Shown in pieces: positions 1 through 9,155 of a stretch of DNA of 11,543 nt; positions within the stretch are counted from its first letter, which is position 1; every line of letters begins with the position of its first letter. Origin of the DNA: Glomus cerebriforme (Eukaryota > Glomeromycota > Glomeromycetes > Glomerales > Glomeraceae); assembly GCA_003550305.1 (NCBI GenBank), contig QKYT01001349.1:1-11543 (forward strand), written 5' to 3'. The position numbers were made by a program, and so were the translations under genes. The notes below the pieces were generated by a model. It ran no database searches and was not told the DNA's origin. It worked only from the letters and a program-made list of their open reading frames with translations.

Positions 1-160
1 GTTCAGGAAAGGTGTCTCCTAAAGAAAAGAAGCAGAAGGTGCATTAGTAAGACTCCTTAAACAAAAAAATAACTACCTTTAACTTACCTTTCGCAATTCA
101 GGTCCAGGAAGGCGTCCTTAAAGAAAAGAAGCGAAGAACGCGTTTAGTAACAATTTCCCA
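1..160. repeat. Two diverged units of a ~99-bp satellite
   Basis: The block around aaagaaaagaagc at 21-33 recurs at 120-132. It is preceded in both units by a 'caggaa-ggygtcct' core and followed by a 'ttagtaa' core (44-50 and 144-150), giving a period near 99 bp. There is no credible ORF. The order of short blocks (caatt, ccagga, cgtcct, aaagaaaa, gaacg, ttagtaac) parallels the satellite at 10490-11543, so the two may be distant relatives. The left end is cut by the window. Confidence 0.6.
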
Positions 161-183
161 AAGCAAAAGTTGATAAAAAAAAA

Positions 184-375
184 AATATCACCGGATATCT
201 GATGATCCATCTGCATCCAGTCAATCCGGTGATACAAACAGATGAATCCAATATCACCGGATATCTGATGATCTATCCAGTCAATCCGGTGATAAAACCG
301 GATGAATCCGAATCTGGTCAAATTTCAGATGGATGACCGGATATCCGGATTGATCGGATTCGAAGCACACCTCTA
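184..375 (+). repeat. CCGGAT-rich dispersed repeat, copy 1
   Basis: aatatcaccggatatctgat occurs at 184-203 and again at 250-269, each followed by 'ccagtcaatccggtgat' and 'gatgaatcc', so there are internal units of about 66 and 60 bp. The block then continues through a perfect palindrome, ccggatatccgg (337-348), to 'gaagcacacctcta'. The same terminal block appears on the minus strand at 1231-1245, which sets the orientation. An open frame across it (minus strand, 118-321) is only a translation of the repeat. An A-run (173-183) abuts the outer end. Confidence 0.7.
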
Positions 376-497
376 CCATAAACTTCAGATTCTAATTGTT
401 TAATATTATATTAGTGAACAAGTGCGAGTTAGTATGGCTCTTTGGATGACCCCTGAAAGAATTTAAACAGCAACAATATCTTTAAAAATAGATTCTG

Positions 498-1227
498 TTA
501 AAGAAACTAAAGAAAAAAATATAACTTAATATTCTTAATATTTACTTACCTTTCCATACCAAGTATCTTCATCTGAGTCGTATTGAATTTCTTGATATTC
601 CACATGAGTTATTGCTACATTATTGAACTATTCTTTATCCTGAAATTCTCTGAAAGTTCTTAAAATCTTTCCATTTTCTAAATAGACTGATTCATAAATT
701 TTAATGTAAAAATCACTACTTTCTGAATCCTGTGAAGACGTATCTAAAAAGATATCGAGAGCTGAAATTGTTTGGAATAAGCCTTCGATGATATTAGCAT
801 GTGGTAAATTTTCTGATTTTTTAAGAAATTTTATTTTTTGGTCAATTTCATTTAGGTGTAATTCTAATAGGAACTTTCTGAATCCTTCGATTTTATTTTG
901 AGTAACTTTACTGGTCTTTAGAGCTATTTCATTGCGTTTTGCCTAAAAAAAGTCAGTATTAGACTTGTATTTAATTATTTAGAAAAGAAATATTTTGATT
1001 TATTTATGTTTTAACTAACAGCATTTATCAGTTGCTACATAACATCTTTCCTATTTGATAACTGGTAAGGATTTTTGATGTAATACTTATGAAGAGTCTT
1101 ATAAGTTTTGGTTGATAGTCCATTTAATGCTTCATATTTACGAATCGCAAGAACTGCAATAGAACTCAAAATTAATCATGAAACTATAATTTGCAACTTT
1201 TAGTAATAGCCTGAATATCCAGTTACC
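498..1227 (-). pseudogene. Spliced gene remnant of unknown function
   Basis: I do not recognise this protein. Read on the minus strand, two blocks of coding-like sequence are joined by a 77-nt intron (1019 down to 943; donor GTTAGT, possible branch sequence CTAATAC/TGAC, acceptor TTTTTTTAG). The upstream exon is 1153-1020 (134 nt) and the downstream exon is 942-550 (393 nt, 131 codons). They join in phase 0. A further 5' intron (1226-1154, GTAACT...TTGCAG) and a 3' intron starting GTAAGT at 549 are likely; the latter leads to a stop at 500-498 or, with a later acceptor, at 431-429. The predicted product is charged and Lys/Glu/Asn-rich, with a short aromatic motif DEDTWYGKV before the last donor. 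Two in-frame TAG codons break it: one in 'DVM*QLINA' and one in 'QDKE*FNNV' (about 627-629). The 5' end runs into the dispersed repeat at 1231, so the gene is truncated. Splice grammar and conserved phase argue for a real former gene; its identity is open. Confidence 0.45.
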
Positions 1228-1230
1228 TGC

Positions 1231-1402
1231 ATTAGAGGTATGCTTCAAAATCTGGTCAATTCAGATATCTGATCATCCATCCAAAAATTGATCAGATTTG
1301 GATTGATCCGTTTATACCACCAGATTGACCGGATGGTTCAACAGATATCTGATCAATCTGATGATCTATTTATATTACCGGATTCACTGGATCCACCAGA
1401 TT
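1231..1402 (-). repeat. CCGGAT-rich dispersed repeat, copy 2 (inverted)
   Basis: On the minus strand this block has the same vocabulary as 184-375 (gatccatccggt, caatccggt, gatatctgat, ggatggatgatc) and ends with 'gaagcatacctcta', matching 'gaagcacacctcta' at 362-375 on the plus strand. The two copies are therefore inverted relative to each other with their shared ends facing inward. The outer end again borders an A/T run (1401-1410). Similarity is patchy, so these are old or rapidly diverging copies. Confidence 0.6.
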
Positions 1403-1426
1403 TTTTTATAAAACTTTACATACTGT

Positions 1427-1597
1427 AATTGAAGGTAGAAGAATTCCTTCTACAAAAAGAAAAAAAGAACATTAATAATGTTCTTATATTGAATTATAAT
1501 ATCTTCCTATTCCCCTTTATCTTATTTACCTCTAGAAGCTGAGCCAAAAAGTTCGTTTCTACAAAAAAGAAAAGAAAAATGAACGTTAATAAATGTT
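1427..1597. repeat. Hairpin satellite, left remnant of the array
   Basis: This is the same unit as at 10490-11543. It has 'gaattccttctacaaaaagaaa', a hairpin GAACATT-AAT-AATGTTC (1467-1483), a pyrimidine-rich segment, 'agaagctgagcc' (anchor at 1534), 'gttcgtttctacaaaaaaga' and a second hairpin start, GAACGTT (1581-1587). The array is interrupted at about 1597, inside that hairpin, and resumes at about 10490. Everything between is therefore an insertion into the array. Confidence 0.75.
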
Positions 1598-2023
1598 GAT
1601 ACACGTGATTTGTCTGCGGCACAGTTTACTGCGTCACATATATAGGTTGATTTAGTTGATCTTAGCTATAAACCTGATAAACGTTATAATGTAGATTAGA
1701 TTTATATAGTTTATATTTATTATTTTTATTATATTTATTATATTATTTATAGTTACTATAATTATTATCTTTATTATATTTATTATATTTATTATTAACT
1801 TATATATATTTTATTTTATATAAATATCTTTGTATTTTTCTTAAGGACTCGATAGTGAGTTCTGTAGTTTGAAATTACTACAATAAAAGAACTATCCTCT
1901 CTAAAATCTCTAAGTCCCTAAATTATATAATTGTATTTACCCGTGTGTAAATTCTTGTCTATAACTTTTGTAACCTCATATTATGCCTTCAATTTGTGTG
2001 TGGAATACTTCAAAGCTATTGTC
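1598..2023. other. AT-rich stretch without a recognisable gene
   Basis: I see no ORF or RNA gene here. It begins with a relatively GC-richer segment (gatttgtctgcggcacag), followed by a TATA-like string at 1638-1644 (atatata). From about 1700 to 1815 it is near-simple TTTATTATATT sequence. A small inverted repeat, gtagt...actac, lies in 'gtagtttgaaattactac'. It may be the original 5' leader or promoter of the retrotransposon, or an older inserted element such as a solo LTR or truncated LINE. The sequence alone does not decide. Confidence 0.4.
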
Positions 2024-2039
2024 TCCCTGAAGTTATTTA
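2024..2039 (+). repeat. 16-bp direct repeat, copy 1
   Basis: tccctgaagttattta directly precedes the left copy of the LINE 3' terminus (starting at 2040). Identical copies lie at 2234-2249 and 10445-10460, each directly after an AATAAAA 3' end. This placement fits a target-site duplication or a preferred insertion target. Confidence 0.75.
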
Positions 2040-2251
2040 AGAGTAGTCTTAGAGTAGTTAATTTGATTTGTTCTGTTAATTATTCTAATTAGGGTTATTC
2101 TGTTATCTCGATACGACTGTTCTTTTATTTCATGTTTTATTTTATTTTATTTTTATATTTTGTTAGTTAGTATTCGTAGTTCAATGTATAATTATATATA
2201 AATATGTAATATGAATAACTTTGCTTAATAAAATCCCTGAAGTTATTTATA
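2040..2251 (+). repeat. Left copy of the LINE 3'-terminal segment
   Basis: About 212 bp here closely match 10247-10462. Shared strings include gtagttaatttgatttgttc, the run through 'taatatgaataactttgc', and the end ttaataaaatccctgaag. Differences are scattered substitutions plus small length changes in the T-rich middle. The match starts at agagtagtctta in both copies. It could be a 5'-truncated older insertion of the same family lying just upstream of the full copy, or a terminal direct repeat of one element. Confidence 0.8.
2234..2249 (+). repeat. 16-bp direct repeat, copy 2
   Basis: tccctgaagttattta follows AATAAAA (2227-2233). It sits exactly at the junction between the short upstream 3'-end copy and the start of the full-length element. 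Confidence 0.75.
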
Positions 2252-2359
2252 ACTCATTCCGCTGATCCTCAGTCCATAAATTCTGCTAACCAAAAAAGTG
2301 AAGTTGGTCTTAGATAATAAAGCAAAAACTCAACACTTACTTGTTATTTCTGTTTGAAA
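2250..2359 (+). other. Probable LINE 5' untranslated region
   Basis: This is the stretch between the second 16-mer and the first ATG fitting ORF1 (2360-2362). There is no TATA-like box, and no ATG-initiated frame of any length. If the element begins here, its promoter would have to be internal or supplied by the flanking sequence. If it begins further left, this is only the 3' part of the leader. Confidence 0.5.
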
Positions 2360-3093
2360 ATGTCCCCAAGACTCGCCAGTCCACTCTACGTGGTCGTGAT
2401 CATGATTCTACACTGAAAAACATTGGTTCCTGCCGCTCGGCTGACGATGTTTCTAGCTCTGATGAGCAAATTGCTAAAGATACTTATGGTCCTACCAAAC
2501 GCACTAAAACTGACGACTTGAAATCCATGGACGATGTTGAGAAGGTTTCTGCTGCTATACACTCGTCTTCTTCTGAAGTTCCCATTCAGTCTTCCTCCTC
2601 CTCTCTTCCTGCTGCTGCATCTGAAGTTTCTTTGACTTCTGCTTCTACTACACCTGTTACCACTCCTATTGTGAATAAAAGAAAGGGTCGCGTTAATAAT
2701 CATGAAACTGTAGATGACTCTATCCATACTCCACCTAATTCTTCTTCCAACTCTTCTTCAACTTTACTTCCTTCACTTGAAGATAACACAGATCCTTCCC
2801 TCGCCATTCCTGTCACCTCTGAAATTTTCACTGCAGCTGCTGTGCTTACTGAAGCACTGCTCAAAAAATTTCCCCAAAAATCCATGTTAAAAAACGAGGT
2901 TGATTCCTTTTTCAGTTCAGATCCTTTGTATAAAGGATCTTCCATTGTTGGCACCAAAAATGATCTACATATCATCATCCGTTTTTATTCTGAGGATTCA
3001 CTTAAAAATTCAATTGGTTCTGCTATTGCAGATCTCCACGATGTCATATTCCATTTATATGATCGCAATGCAGATCGCGCAGCAGAAGCAGAT

Positions 3094-3300
3094 CGCACAC
3101 TTTTCTTATCAGATATTCCATTGGATATCAAACCTTCGCACCTTAAATCCTGCCTTGCCCGTTTTGGTTTAGTCAAGAAACTTACCCTTCGTACTCCCCC
3201 AACGCTATATGACAAAAAGCCACTGTTATCTTTGATAACAAAGAAACGGTCGACTCCTTTTACGACATATGGGCCATCACGTGTATGGGTCACTGTTTCC
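3094..3300 (+). other. RRM-like domain in ORF1
   Basis: RTLFLSDIP (3094 on) fits the first RRM strand. It is followed by a helix 'PSHLKSCLARFG', a strand 'LVKKLTLRT' and, after the frameshift, 'TVIFDNKETVDSFYD', which fits the third strand plus second helix. The aromatic RNP residues are only partly present. An RRM in a LINE ORF1 is known from several clades. Assignment is by pattern, without profile support. Confidence 0.5.
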
Positions 3301-3596
3301 GGTGTCAACCTTGGTTCCTCTTTGCCGATGCCAATCAGCTACATCGCTCTTTCACTGCTATCCTTGCCGGTCTTCCCACGTCCTTTGATATTAAAGTGGA
3401 TGATTTGCATTCAATTTGGACTGAAACCAAAGCTCGCTCCATCAATATTCCTCATTCTCAGTTTTCCTATAGACCTAAGCCATACACTCATATGATGTTT
3501 CCATCACAAGAAACCATGGATACGGCTATGGAACTCTCTTTTCAGTTTAATGACCGTTCTCTTACGTGATATCACTCATTAGATGCTAAAGATTTA

Positions 3597-3656
3597 TGTC
3601 CTCGCTGTGGTTTCAAGTACTCAAACGAAGGATCTAATTGCGCCAAATCTCCTTGT
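3597..3656 (+). other. Zinc-binding CCCC motif in ORF1
   Basis: CPRCG begins a C-x2-C-x10-C-x4-C arrangement with cysteines at 3597, 3606, 3639 and 3654. It lies ten codons past the in-frame TGA at 3567 and in the same frame, which shows that the reading continues beyond that stop. It is unlike the tandem CCHC knuckles of many ORF1 proteins. A role in nucleic-acid binding is inferred. Confidence 0.5.
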
Positions 3657-4699
3657 AACAGACGCTCTACTGATAAAAATGTACAACACTTATACAATAA
3701 GTATAAACCTGCCCAACACAGGAATGATTCTCAGAAATCACGTGTTTCTTCCCGTTCCTGTTCCCGTTCCTGCCCCAGATCTGGATCTAAAGTTCGTATT
3801 TCTGAACCTACTTCCTCTCAGTCTTACGCTTCTGCGATTAAGCAACCAGCTTCTGGCTCTTCCTCTTCATCTTCTTCCTCTTTGTAAAAAATTTCTCACT
3901 CTTAAAGAAACAACAGAGATCACCTTTATAAGGATCCTGACTTTCAATCTCGACAAGATGATTATCCTGAGCTTTCTTCTGTTGAAGCAATCATGGGGTT
4001 ACGTGAACGCATTTCTGAAGTCAAGTCTCAAATTAATACGTTAGTCATCTACATCGAAAATTTTGAACTCTGAATTTTCCGTCTGGAAAAAGCTGCAGAG
4101 TTTTCAGATAATCCTATCCGTCGAGCTCTCTCTCAAGCTGAGAAAGATGCTGCTACCAATAACTATAATAATGAGTGGGGAATTACTCAACTTTACTCTA
4201 GTGATTTCCATTCTGATGCTCCCCATCCTGACGAAAATATCACTATGTCCTCTGTTTCTAATAATACTGCTTCCCAGTCTTCTTCTTCCATCATATCCTG
4301 CTATTCCCGCATCTTCATCTGACATTTTCCATGCTACCCCAGTTTCTAATTTAATTAATGTTTCAGATGCTGAACTCATGGCAAACCCTTTCGCTTCTCT
4401 TGCGGCTACAGTCCGCCAGATGTTGAACCCTGTTGTTGATTCTCTTAAAAGCATCAAGGCACAGCAAGATGTTATTGAAAAGCAACAAAGATCTCTCCCA
4501 TCTTCTGCTCCTTCACAGGACTCTCAATAAATTTTTGCTTCCTTTATTCATTTTATTTCATCATGATTAATACACCCAATATTGATGATAATTCTTCTCT
4601 GAATGTTCAGAGATCGCATTTACGCAACTCAGCTTTGGAAAAATATTTTCAAGACAATGATAATAAACTTTCTCTTATATCCTCCCTTCGTTCTCATCT

Positions 4700-5420
4700 T
4701 TTCTCTATCGCTACTCATAATGTTAACGGCTTCAACTCACCCTGTAAACAGACGCTTTTCATGGAAGCTGCTTTGTATAAACAATTAGATTTTATTGGTT
4801 TATCAGACACTTGTTTGTTTGATTCTTCTTCTAAGTTCATTTTTAAAAATCACTCAGTTTTTTCTTCCTGGTGAGCTAATTCTTCTTCTCCTTCGGTGGC
4901 TGGCGGCGTTGCCTTACTCATCAGAAAATCTTATTCTAAATACGTTCAACGCATCCATCGGTTTGAAGAACGCGTTATTTTTGTTGACTTACTCCTTCCT
5001 GATCACCACAAATTACGCATTCTCCAAGTGTATGTTCTCCTATATTTTTCACACAACTTACTCGAACACTGATCAGTTCATCAAGAAGTTCACCGCATTG
5101 TTCAGGATTCAATCACCACCTCATTTAAGTTAATTTTAATTGGTGATTTTAATGCTAATATGATACAATTCAATGAATATCTCTTTGAAGGTCGTTCTAT
5201 TCCTCCTTTGTTCGACCTTGTTCGAGAATTATCTCAAACTCATTTTGAATGTTATCCTTTATATGATGGTTTTAAATTACTAACGTATATTCAACGCAAC
5301 CCCGATACTTTATCTATCAATGCTTCCAGTCGAGTTGGCTTCCTAAAGACTTAGACAATAGTTTATATCATCAGGACGTCTGGAATTCCAATGATTGTTT
5401 TCATGCTTCTGATCACAAAA
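4700..5420 (+). other. AP-like endonuclease domain of ORF2
   Basis: Exonuclease-endonuclease-phosphatase fold signatures appear in order: THNVNGF (N-terminal Asn), LDFIGLSDTCL (where the family has a catalytic Glu in 'ET'), GGVALLIRK, LIGDFNAN (5139-5159) and ASDHK (5405-5419) with the essential Asp-His. The Glu position reads Asp here. TGA 4872 and 5070 and a frame change near 5330 interrupt the domain. The TGA at 4872 directly precedes 'ANSSS', and the frame then stays open, showing that these are point lesions. Confidence 0.85.
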
Positions 5421-6249
5421 TGCTTATTGTTTATCTTCACCGTTTCCCCCTTTTTGTGGATATTCAACCTGCTAAACTTAAACAGCAAACTCAAGCAAGG
5501 AAATGTTATAATTTTTCTTCTTTATCTTCTTCACAATGGTCATCCTTTTCTTCTTCATATGACTCTTTCCTTGCTAAAAGGGCCTCTCAATCATCTAACT
5601 TTCACGCCAATCTTAATAATATGTGGCATGATTTCCGCATTTCAGTTCATGTTGCGGCTGATGAATGCATTCCCTTTCATTTTATTTCTCCCACTTCCAC
5701 TTCACACATTATGTCTCACAATGTTTCTAAATATAAAGATCTTAAAATCATTTCTCACATTCTTATTCACTTTTCTAAATGTCAACGTACGTTGCAGCCT
5801 AATTATCTTTTTCATAATTGGTTGAAATTGATCTCTCTTCTCACTACCATTGCGACAAGGCATGGTATCCCAATTTTGTCTTTCCGTCTTCCTTTTCTGC
5901 TTCTTCCGTTCAAGAAGGTTGACGGGCTATCAAATCTCTTCAAAAATTTATTCACAAACTCATTGATCTCGCCGATTTACAATACAAGCGTGATCGCATC
6001 ACCAAATACTCCTTGATCGCTGTAACAATTACCTTTATAATAAAGGTTCTTTTATTGATTCTTCTCTGAATCGATCACGTCGTTCCATTGTTCTAGACCA
6101 AGTTCTTGTTTCTTCCAATGGTCTTCAATTATTAACATCACCTTCTAATATTAAACAAGCGGCTATTGAACATTTTCAGCATTATGTTTCTCCCGCTAAT
6201 CCTTCAACATTTGATCTCTTTCAATCTTCTCCTAGATGGTCTCATCACT

Positions 6250-7400
6250 ACGTGCTGTTATCTTCAGTTAACCCAGACATTTACCAATATGTAATAGCTC
6301 CCCCATCTCTTGAAGAATGGAATGCTATTCTCTCTTCCATGTCTAATGGCAAAGCTTCAAGTCCCTTCCTTATCAGTTATGAAATGTTAAAACATCTCAG
6401 TACTTCTTCCTCTAATTTGTTATTTGATCTAGTTTATCTTTGTCTAAGACAAGGTGACATCCCGGACGATTGGCGTGAGGCTACTGTCTATCCTATTCCC
6501 AAATCTTATGATTGGGAATCCAAACTTAAAAACACCCACCCTATTACTTTGTTGAAAACTGTTCGCAAATGCGTTGTTAAGTTGGTTTGCAACCGCCTCT
6601 CTATGATCCTCTATAAACACCATGTTCTTACTGAGGACAATTATGCTGGTCTCTCTGGAAGTTCGTGCAAATCTTCTATTTTTGCTCTTGATTCGATTAT
6701 CCAAGATGCCAAACTTAAAGGAAAAGAATTCTGGATCCTCTCACAAGATATTTCCAAGGCGTTCGATTCTATTAGTCTCAAGATGCTCGACGTAATGATG
6801 CTTCATTTAAAGATTCCCTTTCTTTGTCGCAAGTTCCTTATTAACTTGTTTACTCATCGTAGTAATCGCATTATTACTCCCTTTGGTTACTCTGATTCCT
6901 ACAATGTCAAAATTGGAGTTGATCAAGGCAAAGTTATTTCTCCTTTGTTATGGATTATATATTTTGATCCTCTTCTTACTGAACTTATTGCTTCAGCTTC
7001 TGCTCCTTATAAGTTGTCAAGTTCAGTTCTTTCTAATTTGTCTCCACATTCAACTATCGACTCAGTTTTGTCCTTCAGCAATTTTACTTTTATGGATGAT
7101 TCCATGCTTATTTCACACTCTAAAGAAGATCTATCTGATCTTCTTTCTATTACTGAAGAATTTTACTCATTCAACAATATTTCTGCCAATCATTCCAAAT
7201 ATGTTTTGACATGCAATAATCCAGATGCAGTTTCTGATAGTTTTGTTTCTTTTAATCTCACCTGTTCGGCATTGAATTCCACTCAATCTATTACCATTGA
7301 TGTGCTTTCGCCTTCTTCCTCCTTTCGCTTTCTTGGTGTCTGGTTTAATTTGGCTTGTTCTCCCAAGTTTGTCGCCCAACAATTAAACAAGAGTATTCCT
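6250..7400 (+). other. Reverse transcriptase domain of ORF2
   Basis: This is the longest intact frame of the element. It contains WREATVYPIPK, HPITLLKTVRK (usually RPI), NYAGLSGSS, motif A SQDISKAFD (6741-6767), motif B GVDQGKVISPLLW (from 6915) and motif C FMDDS (7089-7103). All three catalytic aspartates are present. Motif C has Met where most LINEs have Ala (F/YADD), and motif B has GVDQG rather than GVRQG. From memory, these variants occur in many Glomeromycotina RTs, so they are probably family traits and not damage. Confidence 0.93.
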
Positions 7401-8383
7401 TTTCCAGCTCTATTTTACGTGCTAAACTTTTAACTGATCAACAGTTGATTTATTTACATAATTCGGTTATTCTCCCTCGGATAGAATATTGTTCCCAGAT
7501 GACAGTTCTTTTACATGTTCAATGTGACTCTTTTGCTAGTCCTTTTAGAACTGTCCTAAAAAACACTCTTCAGCTCACCTCCTCCATCCCTAATGTTGTG
7601 CTTTTTATGCAACAATTTTATGGCTTGAAGGATTTATTTAGTCATTTACAACAATGTGCTATTACTAATTTGTTTTCTTTTATGAATTCTTTTTCTATTC
7701 TTTCAGATATTGTTCAAATTCACTTAGATAATATTCAGTCTTCTTTTTGGTTACCTTATTCTCCTTTGCAGTTTAAACATTTGTCATTTTGGTTGAAGAA
7801 GCTTTGTTTTAAATCAAGTTTTGTCGTGAAAGTTTTAGCTTTAGCTTCTTCGTTAAATCTCTCTTTTATCAATTCGAATTCTTCTCCTTATACCAGACAG
7901 GTCCTTGGTGGCTCCTCTCCCTTAGTTGACCTTTTTCCTGCTCTGTATCCTTTACTTTCTCATACCTTACATTCCAAAGGGGTTCTCTTCCTCTCGCAAT
8001 TAGTTTCTGGTGACGGCTTCTATTATAAAAGATGGACGGACCTAAAATCCACTCTTACTTTCAAAAAAGGCGGCAAAGTTCCTGCTTGGTACTCTATCTT
8101 GGAACGTTCTCTTTGCCCTTCTCTTCCATCCTATGCTCTTGTTCTGCAATATATTCTGCCTCCTGACTCGGTGCCTGACGAACGTTTTGTTCTTCTTCAA
8201 GAAGACAAAGCCAATAAGCACTTATTTGTTGCCTCTTAGGTAATTTCTTTTTCTTCCGCTATTTACAGTCGAATTTATAAATTTCATTCTGTTTTATTCA
8301 CCATTGAATTAGAATATTGGTTGCCTATTTACTCTGCCTTCGCTTCCCTTACGCCTTTCACGGCACCTTATGAACTTCATAGG

Positions 8384-8470
8384 TGCACCGGTTGCAATTT
8401 ATCTATATTAACTAATGATTATCATATTCCTTTAGAATGGAATTGTCCCAGTATCCCTAAACCTTCTTGT
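8384..8470 (+). other. Cysteine motif in the RT-RNase H linker
   Basis: Between the TAG at 8237 and the TGA at 8588 the frame encodes RCTGCN followed by two more cysteines, giving C-x2-C-x16-C-x7-C (8384, 8393, 8444, 8468). It may bind zinc. It lies in the ~430-codon stretch between RT and RNase H, which otherwise matches no domain I recognise. Confidence 0.4.
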
Positions 8471-8719
8471 TTGATTTCAGTTAATTTGTTCACAACAATT
8501 GAACTCCCAAGCAACAAAAAACAACCCACTATGGCTCACCCATTTATTCCTCTGACGCTTTCTCCCCGTACAGTGGAATCTATTCTCTGACGCTATAGTT
8601 CTCGTCTGAATGTTGTTCCAGATTTTTCCCGTGTGATTCTCCCTAGTATGGGTGCTTCCATGTCAAATTTTGTCACCACTGATTCATCAGAGCTTGTCCT
8701 TTTTTGCCAGCCTTCTTCT

Positions 8720-9155
8720 TTGTATTTTTACTCAGATAGATCTTTAGTTTCTTTGGGTTCTTCTAATTATAAACTTGGATATGGCTGGCTTCAACTCTCT
8801 TCTGATCCTACAGCTTTGGCTTTCCCTCTAGCTTATCTTTCCAGTTCTGCGTTTTTATGGTCATCTTCTTCCCGCACAGAACTTTCAGCTATTGTTTCCA
8901 TTCTTGACCATTCGCCTAGCAATACTTCACTTCACATATTTACGGACTCTTCTTCTGTTATGTCAACATTCTCCACTTTAAAGTTCGATCACAATCTTTT
9001 TACTAGACGTCTTTTTCATTTAAAAAACTTCATCTTATGGTCGGCTGTGGATACTTTAATTCATTCCAAATGTTTGGATGTTTTTCTTCACAAAGTTAAA
9101 GGTTATTCTGGTGATCCCTTTAATGATCGTTCTGATGCTCTTGCCAAAGAAGGAT
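8720..9155 (+). other. RNase H domain of ORF2
   Basis: An RNase H1-type pattern runs LYFYSDRS (8720 on; first Asp at 8735), SRTELSAIV (Glu), IFTDSSSV (Asp at 8945) and HKVKGYSG...NDRSDALAKEG (last Asp). The four acidic residues are kept. Two usual residues differ: the Gly of DGS is Arg, and the His of the GHSG loop is Tyr. Each is explained by one transition. The domain would remove the RNA strand after first-strand synthesis. Confidence 0.85.

Larger units (their letters stand above)
2360..4530 (+). pseudogene. LINE ORF1 (RNA-binding protein), broken
   Basis: This is the likely nucleic-acid-binding ORF1 protein of the retrotransposon, about 720 codons including breaks. I favour ATG 2360 with an immediate single-base loss at the C-run (2363-2366), because the long frame-1 reading starting at TTG 2341 has no ATG of its own near that point. 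In order it has: a Ser/Thr-rich N-terminus (to about 2810); a folded region around 2810-3090; an RRM-like segment from 3094 (RTLFLSDIP, then a helix and a TVIF strand); a zinc-binding pattern C-x2-C-x10-C-x4-C (3597-3656); an Arg/Ser-rich tract; a charged heptad-like segment (GLRERISEVKSQI) near 3995-4035; and a Gln-rich C-terminus ending at TAA 4528. Breaks: a frame change at the A-run 3213-3217, TGA 3567, TAA 3885 and 3903 (or two offsetting frame changes there), TGA 4071, and a frame change at about 4265-4300. Confidence 0.8.

Noticed and set aside
118..321. Minus-strand small protein of 67 residues
   Set aside because: It is a translation of the CCGGAT repeat (repeating HRIDW...DHQISGDI) with no independent coding signal.
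1227..1245. A firm first exon for the minus-strand gene upstream of the GTAACT donor
   Set aside because: This sequence coincides with the terminal block of the dispersed repeat (gaagcatacctcta), so it may be repeat and not exon; it is mentioned only as possible.
1598..2023. Promoter or solo LTR
   Set aside because: There is only a TATA-like string and AT-rich simple sequence, with no paired terminal motif or second copy in the window to prove it.
2386..3308. Minus-strand frames opposite ORF1
   Set aside because: They are shadows of the Ser-rich ORF1, rich in Arg/Ser only because of the complementary sequence, and have no recognisable domain.
4104..4457. Minus-strand frame opposite the ORF1 C-terminus
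   Set aside because: It has no domain, and the plus strand carries the conserved reading through to the ORF1 stop.
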